Assembly (NCBI GenBank): GCA_026225395.1
Contig: JAMFSR010000013.1
Span: 1-64,000, forward strand
Direction of reading: 5' to 3'
DNA length: 64,000 bases
Source: Granulicella sapmiensis
Lineage (GTDB): Bacteria > Acidobacteriota > Terriglobia > Terriglobales > Acidobacteriaceae
This document shows, piece after piece, positions 26,886 to 36,252 of this stretch (position 1 is its first letter; each line of letters starts with the position of its first letter). The notes under the pieces are model-generated. The model saw only the letters and a list, made by a program, of their open reading frames with translations, did no database searches and was not told the DNA's origin. Position numbers and translations under genes: made by a program.

Positions 26886-29174
26886 ATGAAACGAACTTCC
26901 ATTCTTATCGTCGCCATTCTGCTCGCTTCTGTCTCTGCGTTGGCTGCCGATCCCTCATCGAAGCAGCCGGTCGACTATGTTTCACCTAACATTGGAAGTA
27001 TCGGCCAGTTATTGTCGGCGACGCTGCCTTTCGTGCAGGTACCGTATGGCATGGCAAGACTCGTTCCGGTCACCACACCGGGGATTCAGGACCGCTATCT
27101 TGCAGATAAGCTCTATGGTTTTTCCCCAGGTACTGGAATGTTCATGGTGTCAACGGGCGACGTCAGTTCTGAGCCAGCTGCTTACGCTTCGGACTTCGAC
27201 CACGATTTCGAGACGGCGACACCGTATTACTACTCCGTCGATCTGCAGACATGGTCTTCCAAAGCGGAGTACACAGCAACGGAACATGCCGGTTTCTATC
27301 GATTTACCTTGTCTGCTTCACCCCATGCTCATATCAGCTTTTCGCTTGGTAAAGACGCGGAACTTACGGCTGTGGGTCCAAATGTGCTGACTGGAAGCCA
27401 GCGAATCACTGGCACCGTGGCGACTGCGGTGGATCTTACAAAAGAGACGCGGCTCTACTTCTATGCTGAGTTTTCGCGACCATTCAACAGCTACCAGACA
27501 TGGCAGAATCACACGCTTCAACATGAAAGAAGCGTTCGCGGGGACGGGGTTGGCTTCGTGTCAACAGAACCGACACACACTGGCGAGCAGATCGAGGTGC
27601 GTGTCGGCCTTTCTTATATCAGCGTAGACCAGGCAAAGCGCAACCTAGTTCTCGATGCCGGCGGCAAGGATTTCGAGGCCGTCAAAGCAGCGACGCGGGC
27701 TCAATGGGAGAGTGCTCTCAGAAAAGTCAACACTACTGGTGGAACGGAACGGCAGCGCACCATTTTTTATACGGCTCTATGGCGCTCTCTCTGCCGCATG
27801 ACGGATATCTCGGAAGATGGCCGCTACTACTCGGGATTCGATCATGCTGTCCACAACACAGACGGGCACGACTTCTATGTGGACGATGGCCTTTGGGACA
27901 CCTTCCGCTCGATGCATCCTCTCCAGCTTCTGCTGGACGGACACCGCCAGGAAGACATGATCCGTTCCTATCTGCGGATGTATCAACAAAGCGGCTGGAT
28001 CCCATCCTTTCCATCTGTCGCTGGCGAGCAGGCCGTCATGATTGGCCACCACGCTGATCAAATGATCCTAGACACTTACAGCAAGGGCTACCGCGACTTC
28101 GACCTATCACTCGCATACGAAGCGATGCGCAAGAATGCTACCGAAGCCACGCTTTTACCGTGGAAGCGCGGTAGCCTCACGCCACTCGACAAGGTCTATT
28201 TCGACAAGGGTTTTTTCCCGGCCCTTGCCTGGGGAGAAAAGGAAACTATTCCGGCTGTCACGGGAGAACGCCGTCAAGCCGTCTCTGTCACTCTGGAGAC
28301 CGCGTACGACGACTGGACGGTTGCCCGGGTCGCACAGATACTCGACAAGAAAGAAGACGGCGACTATTTCACGAAGCTCGCCTACAACTACCAAAGTGTC
28401 TGGAATCCCGCCACCAGATTCATGTCTCCGAAGAGCGCTGATGGGCGTTGGGTCGAACACTTCGATCCCAAACTCGGCGGTGGCCAGGGAGGAAGAGACT
28501 ACACCACTGAAGTAGACTCATGGCTCTATACGTTCAGCGTGCAACACGATCCGGAAGGTCTCATTCGACTCATGGGTGGTCGTAGTGCCTTCAATGCTCG
28601 TTTGGACCAACTATTTGTAGAACAGTATGGAACCTCGAAGTATGGATTCCTTGGGCAATTTCCGGATGCAACCGGTCTCGTGGGTTTGTATTCGCAAGGC
28701 AATGAGCCGAGCTTCCACATCCCATATCTTTACGACTTCTCTGGCCAGCCGTGGAAGGCTCAAAAGCGTATCCGCCAACTGCTTGACGTGTGGTACGGAG
28801 AGGGCCCACTTGGGATTCCCGGAGACGAGGACGGCGGGGAAACCTCGTCGTGGTATGTCTTTAGCTCCCTCGGGTTCTACCCAGAATGTCCAGGAAGTCC
28901 CATCTACGAGATAGGAAGCCCAATCTTTTCGAGCAGCAGCATTACGATGGGAAATGGCAAGGTTCTCACCGTGATAGCCGATCACGTTTCGGCACAAAAC
29001 AAATACATACAATCCGCCACGCTCAATGGAAAGCCTTGGGATAAACCCTGGTTTGCACACGCGGATATTGCTGCGGGAGGCAAACTCGCACTGGAGATGG
29101 GTAGCCATCCAAACCTTACCTGGGGCAGCAGTCCCGAGGATGCTCCGCCTTCAATGACACCCACGCAACCCTGA
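26886..29174 (+). CDS. GH92 family glycosidase (alpha-1,2-mannosidase type) 2
   Basis: The 762-residue protein begins at ATG 26886 with a signal peptide (ILIVAILLASVSALAA). It shows the GH92 hallmarks DYVSPNIGS, VQVPYGMARLVP, DGLWDTFRSMHPL, QGNEPSFHIPYLYDFSG and GDEDGGETSSWYVFS (near residues 644-658), the last carrying the expected catalytic acid. It differs clearly from GH92 1 (no Tat signal, GDEDGGE in place of GNEDCGQ), so the two probably cut different mannosides or act at different steps. The gap to the preceding GH3 is 20 bases, and the next GH3 follows after 40 bases, so they are one transcription unit. Confidence 0.92.
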   Translation: MKRTSILIVAILLASVSALAADPSSKQPVDYVSPNIGSIGQLLSATLPFVQVPYGMARLVPVTTPGIQDRYLADKLYGFSPGTGMFMVSTGDVSSEPAAYASDFDHDFETATPYYYSVDLQTWSSKAEYTATEHAGFYRFTLSASPHAHISFSLGKDAELTAVGPNVLTGSQRITGTVATAVDLTKETRLYFYAEFSRPFNSYQTWQNHTLQHERSVRGDGVGFVSTEPTHTGEQIEVRVGLSYISVDQAKRNLVLDAGGKDFEAVKAATRAQWESALRKVNTTGGTERQRTIFYTALWRSLCRMTDISEDGRYYSGFDHAVHNTDGHDFYVDDGLWDTFRSMHPLQLLLDGHRQEDMIRSYLRMYQQSGWIPSFPSVAGEQAVMIGHHADQMILDTYSKGYRDFDLSLAYEAMRKNATEATLLPWKRGSLTPLDKVYFDKGFFPALAWGEKETIPAVTGERRQAVSVTLETAYDDWTVARVAQILDKKEDGDYFTKLAYNYQSVWNPATRFMSPKSADGRWVEHFDPKLGGGQGGRDYTTEVDSWLYTFSVQHDPEGLIRLMGGRSAFNARLDQLFVEQYGTSKYGFLGQFPDATGLVGLYSQGNEPSFHIPYLYDFSGQPWKAQKRIRQLLDVWYGEGPLGIPGDEDGGETSSWYVFSSLGFYPECPGSPIYEIGSPIFSSSSITMGNGKVLTVIADHVSAQNKYIQSATLNGKPWDKPWFAHADIAAGGKLALEMGSHPNLTWGSSPEDAPPSMTPTQP

Positions 29175-29214
29175 CCTGTAAATTTGCCGGCACTTACGGC
29201 AAAAGGAGTTTTCC

Positions 29215-31821
29215 ATGAAGTCTGAAAAATTTACCCCAGGCACGTTCCCGACGCCGCTCTCCCGCCGAGAGTTTCTCATGGCATCGATTGCTTCGGTTGC
29301 CCTTGCTACTTTCGATCGGTATGCGTTGGCCGACACCAGCCTTAGAGAGACTCGCGGCCTTGCCGACGCCGCCTTCAAGAACGCCTCGCAACGGGCCGCG
29401 GACCTCGTAAGTCGAATGTCCCTCGATGAGGTGACCCTTCAACTGGTCCATAACGCGCCTGCATTGCCTAAGCTGGAGCTGGCGCACTATAACTATTGGT
29501 CGGAGGCGCTTCACGGCGTCAATGTGGACGGGCCCATTACGTCGTTTCCTCAGCCAATCGCGCTTGGGTGTTCCTGGAACCCGGACCTGGTACATCAGAT
29601 CTATACTGCCGTCTCCGACGAGGCTCGTGCCTATCACAATAAGACAGGTTATGGCCTGACCTTCTTTTCTCCAGTCACAGTGAACATGGGTCTACGGGAT
29701 CCACGATGGGGCCGCTGTGAGGAAAACTTCAGCGAAGATCCCTTTCTGGTCCAAACACTCGCGGTGCAGACGACGCGTGCCATGCAGGGTGATAATCCGA
29801 AGTATCTCAAGACGGTCGCCTGTGCCAAGCATTACGTTTGCAACGAGACCGACACAGATCGCGATTACGCAGATGCGACCCCGGACCGCCGAAGCTTCTG
29901 GGAGTACTACACTCGCGGTTTTGAAGCATGTGTGACCGAAGCAAGAGTGTTTACCGTGATGGCGTCCTATAACTCGTTATGGGGAGTCCCGTGTGTCGCC
30001 GATCCTATGTTGCTTACCGATATTCTTCGCAAGCGATGGGGATTCAAAGGCTACGTCGTCTCCGATTGCGATGCCGTGGCCGATATCTACCGAACCCACC
30101 ACTATGTTCAAACCGGCCCAGAGGCTGCTGCTCTGGCAATCAAGGCAGGTTCGGATCTGAACTGTGGAGATACTTATTCGAAACATCTGACAAAGGCCTG
30201 CCAGGACAAACTGGTCTCGGAAGGTGCGGTGCGGACTGCGTTGACTCGCGTCTTGACCGGGAGGTTCCTGCTTGGCGAGTTTGACTCCACGGCGGATGTA
30301 CCGTGGGGTGATTTGTTGCCTGAACTGATCGAAGGACAACGGCACCGAGATCTAGCTAGGGAGGCAGCACGCCAATCATTGGTCCTGCTGAAAAATGAGA
30401 AGCAGTTGTTGCCACTCAACAAGAGCAGGCTCAAGAAGGTGGCGATCATCGGGCCGATGGCGGGATCCTGCCATTTGGGCGGTTACAGTGGCAGGCCAAC
30501 GCATCTGGTATCGCCTTACCTCGGTCTATCGGCGGCATTGGGTTCGGTGCCGTATGGCGACATCGTGCCTGCCGGAGAATATGTGAGCACCTCGAACTTT
30601 CGCGGACCTACTGTGGACTTTGCGGACGATGGAACTCAATTGCTCACCTCGATCAAAAATAATGACTGGGCTCAATACGGACCGCTGGACTTCTCAGAAA
30701 AGACCTCCATTGAATTCAAGTTCGCGAGCAGTGCCGATGGGGACATCGAACTCTACTTCGATATGCTTGGAAAGACTCCAGCTCTGACGCTTCATGCTCC
30801 GGCCACCGGAGGGATGGCTACATGGAAGACGGTCAGCACTCCGCTGGCAGGCCCTACTGGAAGCCACATTGTATTCCTCAAGTTCAAGTCCAAGACTCGG
30901 GATCATTTCTTCAACCTTCAAGCGTTTCAGCTTCTTCCGGGGAAGCCGGCAACGACCTCCGGAACGCGGGTGATCTATGCTCCGGGCTGCACGATCGTTG
31001 GCCCACGCAATCAGGCCCTCCTGGACAATGCGGTCAAGGCTGCAAGAGAGGCGGAGGTCGCTCTCGTATTCGTCGGCGTCAACCGCCTGCTGTCCGACGA
31101 AGGCCGTGACAGGGAGTATCTGCATCTCCCAGAGGTGCAGCATGAATTGATTAAGGCAGTCGCTGCAGTCAATCCGCGCACGGTTCTTGTCGTCAACTCC
31201 TGTTGCCCGGTGGCGCTGAATTGGGAAAAGGAGAATGTGCCGGCCATCCTGTGTTCCCTGAACGCCGGCGAAGAGCAGGGAAATGCTATCTCGGACGCTC
31301 TCTTCGGAGACCATAACCCGGGCGGCAAGTTATGTTCGACTTGGTTCCGAGATGTTGCACAGCTGCCCAATTTCCACGACTACGACATCAAGCATGGCAG
31401 AACCTATATGTACTTTCATGGCGATCCGCTCTACCCGTTCGGCCACGGACTGAGCTATACAACATTTGGCTATGAAAATATTCGCATCAAGGACGATCGT
31501 CTTCAGCCCAACAAGGCAATTGTCTTGTCGGCAGACATCTATAATACCGGCCACGTGGCCGGGGTTGAAATCGTCCAGTTTTATGTGCAAGCCAGCGGAA
31601 AGGAGCAGCGGCCCATTAAGCAGCTTGCAGGATTCCAGCGAGTCTACCTTCAGCCCGGTGAAAAGCAAACGGTATCGTTTTCTCTAGCGCATGACCACAT
31701 TGCGCTGCGGTACTGGGACGATGACAAGGGACAATTTACATATGAGCCCGGAACTGTGCAGCTTATGGTCGGCTCGTCGAGTGCGGATATTCGCCTGCAT
31801 AGCCATATCGATTTGGTCTAA
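29215..31821 (+). CDS. GH3 family glycosidase 2 (beta-xylosidase type) with inserted CBM6-like domain, Tat-exported
   Basis: The 868-residue protein has a Tat signal (SRREFLMASIASVALATF) and AAGGAG before ATG 29215. The GH3 barrel has WSEALHGVN, TFFSPVTVNMGLRDPRWGR and KHYVCNETD; the nucleophile is Asp284 in VVSDCDA. Between the two halves of the C-terminal sandwich lies an inserted domain (about residues 465-580; SIEFKFASSADGDIELYF to FFNLQAFQLL) that looks like a CBM6 or PA14-type sugar-binding module. The barrel most resembles bacterial and plant beta-xylosidases or arabinosidases. It is the last enzyme gene of the operon that begins at 23315. The substrate is inferred from similarity only. 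Confidence 0.9.
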   Translation: MKSEKFTPGTFPTPLSRREFLMASIASVALATFDRYALADTSLRETRGLADAAFKNASQRAADLVSRMSLDEVTLQLVHNAPALPKLELAHYNYWSEALHGVNVDGPITSFPQPIALGCSWNPDLVHQIYTAVSDEARAYHNKTGYGLTFFSPVTVNMGLRDPRWGRCEENFSEDPFLVQTLAVQTTRAMQGDNPKYLKTVACAKHYVCNETDTDRDYADATPDRRSFWEYYTRGFEACVTEARVFTVMASYNSLWGVPCVADPMLLTDILRKRWGFKGYVVSDCDAVADIYRTHHYVQTGPEAAALAIKAGSDLNCGDTYSKHLTKACQDKLVSEGAVRTALTRVLTGRFLLGEFDSTADVPWGDLLPELIEGQRHRDLAREAARQSLVLLKNEKQLLPLNKSRLKKVAIIGPMAGSCHLGGYSGRPTHLVSPYLGLSAALGSVPYGDIVPAGEYVSTSNFRGPTVDFADDGTQLLTSIKNNDWAQYGPLDFSEKTSIEFKFASSADGDIELYFDMLGKTPALTLHAPATGGMATWKTVSTPLAGPTGSHIVFLKFKSKTRDHFFNLQAFQLLPGKPATTSGTRVIYAPGCTIVGPRNQALLDNAVKAAREAEVALVFVGVNRLLSDEGRDREYLHLPEVQHELIKAVAAVNPRTVLVVNSCCPVALNWEKENVPAILCSLNAGEEQGNAISDALFGDHNPGGKLCSTWFRDVAQLPNFHDYDIKHGRTYMYFHGDPLYPFGHGLSYTTFGYENIRIKDDRLQPNKAIVLSADIYNTGHVAGVEIVQFYVQASGKEQRPIKQLAGFQRVYLQPGEKQTVSFSLAHDHIALRYWDDDKGQFTYEPGTVQLMVGSSSADIRLHSHIDLV

Positions 31822-31874
31822 TCAGCTTTCAACGGACAGAGCGCACTTCCGCGGGGCCACACTTTCGCTTGCTA

Positions 31875-31883
31875 TGCTAGGAT
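31875..31883 (+). promoter_or_regulatory. Extended -10 element before the second membrane regulator
   Basis: TGCTAGGAT (TG-N plus TAGGAT) lies 14 bases before ATG 31898 and matches the element at 809-817 before the paralogue. It suggests a separate promoter after the GH3 gene and a very short leader. Confidence 0.4.
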
Positions 31884-31897
31884 TCGGTATCCAAAGC

Positions 31898-33295
31898 ATG
31901 GAAGCGGCATCCGAATTCGGTCACGCATCAACCACCTGGGACATAGCAGAAGTAGCTCGCACCCCCGGCGGAAAGACGCTGCTGAAGAGATACCTGAACG
32001 AGATCGTAGATGGTCCCGCGTTCAAGGGAAGCTCCCGCAGTGCGCAGTTTCTCGAATACATCCTCTGGCAATCTGCGGCTGGAAAGATGGCGGATCTGAA
32101 GGAGCGCACGATCGGTATCGAGCTCTTCGGACGTTCGCCTGCTTACGATACTGGTGAAGATGCCATTGTTCGGGTAACAGCCAGTGACGTACGCAAGCGC
32201 CTTGTGCAGCACTATAGCGGCGTCGGGATCGCATCGGAGTTCCGCATCAGTGTGCCCCCGGGAGGATACGTCCCCGAATTCATACGCATTCCAAGGGCGT
32301 CTGCGGATGGCTTGGGGCACGAGCCCGCGATTCCAGATATTCCACTGGAGCCTTACGAACTTCAGCTCGATCCATCGGCCTCGCCTGGATACGGTCCGTC
32401 ATTTGGCTGGAAGTATTGGATCTTGCCCATCCTTGGAATCGTGTCGTTAACCGTTGGAATCGCGCTCTCGTATCTGAACCACGCTGGGCAAGCCGGTGTA
32501 ACGGAGAAGAGAGTCAGAGGTTCGATTGCAGCGCCGTGGGCGTCGCTCTTCGACGGCTCTTATCGGGTGCTCATAGTCGCCACCGACCCGAACATAGAAG
32601 AGATACAGAGGATTTCACGAAAGAGCCTGTCGCTTTCCGATTACGCGAACCAATCTTATTTGCCTCCCGGAACGAGTGAGCTCCCTTCTGCACAACTCGC
32701 ATTTATGAAAGATATCCTTCGCGGAGACAAGATATCATCCTTCGACGGCAGCATTATCGCGAACCTGGCATCTTTGATGAAGCCAGGCCAAAATCGCTTA
32801 TTGGTGAAAGCGGCACGAGACTTCCGCGTCAAGGATATTCAAACAGATGAGAACCTCGTCTTTCTCGGTAGCCCTCGATCTAATCCCTGGACCTCTATGT
32901 TCGACTCGGTTCTGGACTTCCAGTTTGCGTTCGACTCTCAGAGCCAGCGGGAGTTTGTTCGCAATGTCCATCCGGGAACAGGCGAGAGCAGTGAATATAT
33001 CCCCACTGCCGGTGGTTTCGACACGGGTGAATCGTTCGCCATCATCAGCCTCTTCCACAATCCCGGCAACAGGGGCTGGGTGTTGATCCTTGCCGGAGCC
33101 AGCGGAGAGGGAACGGAGGCCGCAGGCAATATCGTGGCAGATCCTACTCGATGGGCAGCGGTACTTCAGTCTTGTCATCTCACACAGGACACATCGCGCC
33201 AGTCGTTGCAGATACTTCTGCATCTTGAAACGGTGGCCGGTTCTCCCAGCATGGTAAACACGGTGGCTTGCCATCTCTTGGTTTCGGGCACCTAG
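31898..33295 (+). CDS. Membrane-anchored winged-helix-like regulator (paralogue 2)
   Basis: The 465-residue protein shares the whole layout of the gene at 838: a soluble module with LKERTIGIELFGRSP, DAIVRVTASDVRKRLVQHY and ISVPPGGYVPEF, one membrane span (around residues 175-195, WILPILGIVSLTVGIALSYL), and an outer domain with matching motifs (TDPNIEEIQ, SLSDYANQSYLP, FLGSPRSNPW, AGASGEGTEAAG). ATG 31898 is chosen by comparison with the paralogue. An open frame extends back into the GH3 gene to 31691, but that would overlap 131 bases of it. The pair may sense conditions at the membrane and act on nearby genes, but this is inference. An operator-bearing promoter follows within 60 bases. Confidence 0.72.
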   Translation: MEAASEFGHASTTWDIAEVARTPGGKTLLKRYLNEIVDGPAFKGSSRSAQFLEYILWQSAAGKMADLKERTIGIELFGRSPAYDTGEDAIVRVTASDVRKRLVQHYSGVGIASEFRISVPPGGYVPEFIRIPRASADGLGHEPAIPDIPLEPYELQLDPSASPGYGPSFGWKYWILPILGIVSLTVGIALSYLNHAGQAGVTEKRVRGSIAAPWASLFDGSYRVLIVATDPNIEEIQRISRKSLSLSDYANQSYLPPGTSELPSAQLAFMKDILRGDKISSFDGSIIANLASLMKPGQNRLLVKAARDFRVKDIQTDENLVFLGSPRSNPWTSMFDSVLDFQFAFDSQSQREFVRNVHPGTGESSEYIPTAGGFDTGESFAIISLFHNPGNRGWVLILAGASGEGTEAAGNIVADPTRWAAVLQSCHLTQDTSRQSLQILLHLETVAGSPSMVNTVACHLLVSGT

Positions 33296-33346
33296 AACTT
33301 TCGGCCCGTACGGTAGGGAAAGAGTCAGCCGCACTCAGGACCAATT

Positions 33347-33380
33347 ATGGTTGCGTTGCCATAATATGTCTCCCTGTAGT
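33347..33380 (+). promoter_or_regulatory. Operator overlapping a -35 before the GH71/99-like gene
   Basis: ATGGTTGCGTTGCCAT (33347-33362) is a nearly perfect dyad. It embeds TTGCGT (33351-33356), followed after 18 bases by TGTAGT (33375-33380). The layout copies the GH2 2 promoters. It is about 205 bases before the gene start, leaving a long leader with no visible gene. Confidence 0.55.
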
Positions 33381-33585
33381 ACGCTCGCTATGAAGGGCAG
33401 TAATAGTAGCTCCTACCCATGAACCAGTTTCTGCTTGGAAATATACCTTCAAGTTACGCACCCCCCGCTGATGTAGGGATTGGCTTTTGCCACGACGCAG
33501 CGGTCGTCGCCTTAGCTCCATTCTCGATTGGACAGAGATTGTTTAGGCAAGTGTATCGAGACGAACTTCTCAGAGGATGTTTTCC

Positions 33586-34872
33586 ATGAAAGTCATACTT
33601 CAGGTTGCAGCAGTAGCGGTTCTTATGGGTTATCTTTTCGGTTGTGCCAGAGGAATACATGCTCAGGGTTCAGAAGCTGTTCCTTTTCGAGGCACATTAC
33701 TTGTTGGATACCAGGGTTGGTTTCGATGCCCGGGAGACGGTTCGCCACGAAATACTTGGAGTCATTGGTCAAGGGGAGTTCCTTCGCCTGAGAACCTCAC
33801 GATCGATGTATATCCCGATGTCAGTGAGTTGAGCGGCCATTCGCTCTGCCCATTGCCAGACATGACGATCGACGGCAAGCAGGCGTACGTCTTCTCGTCC
33901 TTTGCGAAAGAGACGGTAGAAAAACATTTCGAGTGGATGAAGACGTATGGGATTGACGGGGCATTGTTGCAACGGTTTATCGGAGAGATTAAACCGTCGA
34001 GAGCCGAAGGAGATGTCGTACTCAGGAACGTGATGGCAAGCGCGCAGGACCATGACCGCGTCTTCGCCGTGGAATATGACTTGAGTGGTAACCATTCTGA
34101 CACGGTCCTTCAGCAGCTCCAGTCGGATTGGGAATACCTGACCCAAACTGTTGGGATCACGTCTAGTCCCTCTTATTTAACATTGGATGGTCGTCCGGTT
34201 GTCTCGATCTGGGGTCTTGGTTTTGCGGGCGCCGGCAATCATGTTGTCGATCCAGCATTGGCATCAGCGATCATTCACTGGTTTCATGAAGTAGCACATG
34301 CGAAAGTAATCGGTGGCACTCCGGCTGGATGGGGTACGTTGAACGGCGACAGTGTCATCGACAAGCAATGGGCAGGGGTGTATGCGCAACTCGACATCGT
34401 CCAGCCATGGACGGTCGGGCGCTACGCAAGCTTGTCTCAGGCCGATGCCTGGAAGCACACTCATCTGGATCCCGACATCGCGCTGACGAAGAGAAATCAT
34501 CAGCTTTATATGCCGGTGATTTTTCCTGGATTTTCCTGGCACAACCTGAACCGAGATAAGCGGGAGAATCAAATCCCGAGGCTGGGTGGAAAGTTTTTGT
34601 GGGAGCAGGCCTATAACGCGCGGAAGGCGGGTGCTTCCATCGTCAAGATCGCCATGTTTGATGAAGTGAACGAAGGGACCGCGATTCTGAAGGCTGCGCC
34701 GTCGAAGGCCGATGCGCCACAACAGGGATATTGGTTAACTCTGGATGCCGATGGTGACCATCTTCCCAACGATTGGTACCTTCGATTAGCTGATGAGATT
34801 GGTCGTATGTTTCGTGGCGAAACGTCTCCGTCCCTCAAGGTTCCAATATATCCAGGATCGCCTTTGCAGTAG
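33586..34872 (+). CDS. GH71/GH99-like glycoside hydrolase, probable lipoprotein
   Basis: The 428-residue product starts at ATG 33586, with AGAGGA eight bases upstream (ATG 33577 overlaps that site). A lipobox-like YLFGC ends at residue 20, so it may be lipid-anchored, or cleaved later at IHAQG. The catalytic part shows LLVGYQGWFRCPGDG, TIDVYPDVSEL, HFEWMKTYGIDGALLQRF and FAVEYDLSG, typical of the GH71/99-like fold that includes endo-alpha-mannanases and endo-alpha-1,2-mannosidases. With two GH92 genes nearby, an endo-acting mannan enzyme is plausible but unproven. It has its own operator-controlled promoter. Confidence 0.82.
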   Translation: MKVILQVAAVAVLMGYLFGCARGIHAQGSEAVPFRGTLLVGYQGWFRCPGDGSPRNTWSHWSRGVPSPENLTIDVYPDVSELSGHSLCPLPDMTIDGKQAYVFSSFAKETVEKHFEWMKTYGIDGALLQRFIGEIKPSRAEGDVVLRNVMASAQDHDRVFAVEYDLSGNHSDTVLQQLQSDWEYLTQTVGITSSPSYLTLDGRPVVSIWGLGFAGAGNHVVDPALASAIIHWFHEVAHAKVIGGTPAGWGTLNGDSVIDKQWAGVYAQLDIVQPWTVGRYASLSQADAWKHTHLDPDIALTKRNHQLYMPVIFPGFSWHNLNRDKRENQIPRLGGKFLWEQAYNARKAGASIVKIAMFDEVNEGTAILKAAPSKADAPQQGYWLTLDADGDHLPNDWYLRLADEIGRMFRGETSPSLKVPIYPGSPLQ

Positions 34873-35004
34873 CTATCAGCGGGCCAAAGGCCGAACGTTG
34901 TAGATGTTGGAGCAAGCTCGTTGTCACGTTGCGATCACGGCCATATCTAACCATTAAATTGTTTGATCGTTTGACGTCAGGGCAGTGTCGCAACGATGTG
35001 AGGA

Positions 35005-36023
35005 GTGGAAGTGGGACTGTACTCGATTGGCGTTGATCTCGGCGGAACGAATCTCCGAATTGCCGCCTATTCGCGTGAAGATGGTTTGAAGGACGTGATC
35101 CAGCTATCGACTCGTCGCCCAAACGGCCGGGACGCAGTGATTATTGACCTCTGTGACGCAGTGGAATCATTATGCTTACGATTCGGCGGCATCGAACGAT
35201 GTGTGGGTATTGGCGTCGCGACGCCAATACCTAGGGAGTTGCCGGAGGGCCGGCTGCTCAATCCGCCCAATCTACCAGGATGGGAGGATTTTGAATTGAG
35301 GCGAGAACTCGAAAGATGTCTTAAGAGGCTGGTCATCGTTGAGAATGATGCTAATTTAGCGGCTCTCGCCGAATGCGTGTTGGGGCAGGGGAGCGAGTCA
35401 ACGCTGGTTCTTTATGTATGTTGACCTTAGGCACCGGCGTCGGCAGCGGGATTGTGCTGCACGGAAATATTTGGCATGGGATGAATGACATGGCGGGCGA
35501 ATCCGGACATGTCTCCGTCGACCCCCCTTGGTCCTCTATGCGCTTGCGGCACGCGGGGATGCCTTGAATTGTCTGCCTCCGCTACCGGTCTCATTCGCAT
35601 GGCACATGAGCGGCCTTCACGAAATCCGCATGGCCATCTGTGTGATTTGATCAGAACGACCCCCCGTTTTACCGCTTCGAATCTGTTCGACTTGGCTGAT
35701 TTGGTGACCTCGATGCGATCGAGCTATTTGAAATGCTTGGCCAGGCGCTGGGACGAGGATTGTCGGGTTTGGTTAATTCCCTGAATTTACCCCTGTATGT
35801 AATTGGGGGTGGCGTGGCCAGTGCTTGGGAGATGTTCGCTCCCAAAATGTTCGAGGAACTCGCCAAGGGCAGCTCCCTTTATCACCTGACCGATCTCACG
35901 AGAGCCCCGGAGCAACGAATGGCGAAGGCAGAAACGCACGTTGTTCCCGCAAAGCTCGGATCCAATTCGGGCATTCTGGGTGCCTGTCTCTGTCATTTGA
36001 GGTTAATGATCGCCTTGAAATAG
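35005..36023 (+). pseudogene. ROK-family sugar kinase, broken by three frameshifts
   Basis: Joined across three frames, the sequence gives a full-length ROK kinase of about 335 residues. It has the ATP site IGVDLGGTNLRIA, then VIVENDANLAALAEC, LGTGVGSGIVLHG, the zinc motif region CACGTRGCLE and a C-terminal GLSGLVNSLNLPLYVIGGG. Breaks fall near 35415, at the C-run 35521-35526 and near 35701. The start is GTG 35005 or GTG 35011; GTGAGGA fits the latter better. An intact enzyme would phosphorylate imported glucose or mannose in the cytoplasm. One break is at a homopolymer, so some could be sequencing errors, but three in one gene suggests real decay. Confidence 0.8.
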
Positions 36024-36125
36024 TTTCTGGGGCTGTTTAGAAGTAGCACGCTTTGACTTTTTTCGAGGAAGCGACTCGGTTTTTCGCTGTTAGCAATCGG
36101 AACTCAACGCCCGACAGATTAGCTC

Positions 36126-36186
36126 TTGACATCTTCTATCACCAAAGCGTAGTGTTTGCTCCGATCCATTATGACAGCGCTACCAT
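36126..36186 (+). promoter_or_regulatory. Promoter and operator of the repeat lipoprotein gene
   Basis: TTGACA (36126-36131), 18 bases, TAGTGT (36150-36155), then ATGACAGCGCTACCAT at 36171-36186. The site is the best dyad of the nine, with GCGC at the centre. The arrangement matches the TonB receptor promoter at 6604-6662. Confidence 0.65.
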
Positions 36187-36252
36187 CATGTTGAGAGCGA
36201 TTCCGTGAGGGAGAGCACCAGTGGAAACACGGCACAGGAGGCCGTACAGATC

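Noticed and set aside
31691..31897. Longer start for the second membrane regulator, overlapping the GH3 gene
   Set aside because: No ribosome binding site is seen, and the paralogue at 838 supports the Met-Glu start after the -10 element.
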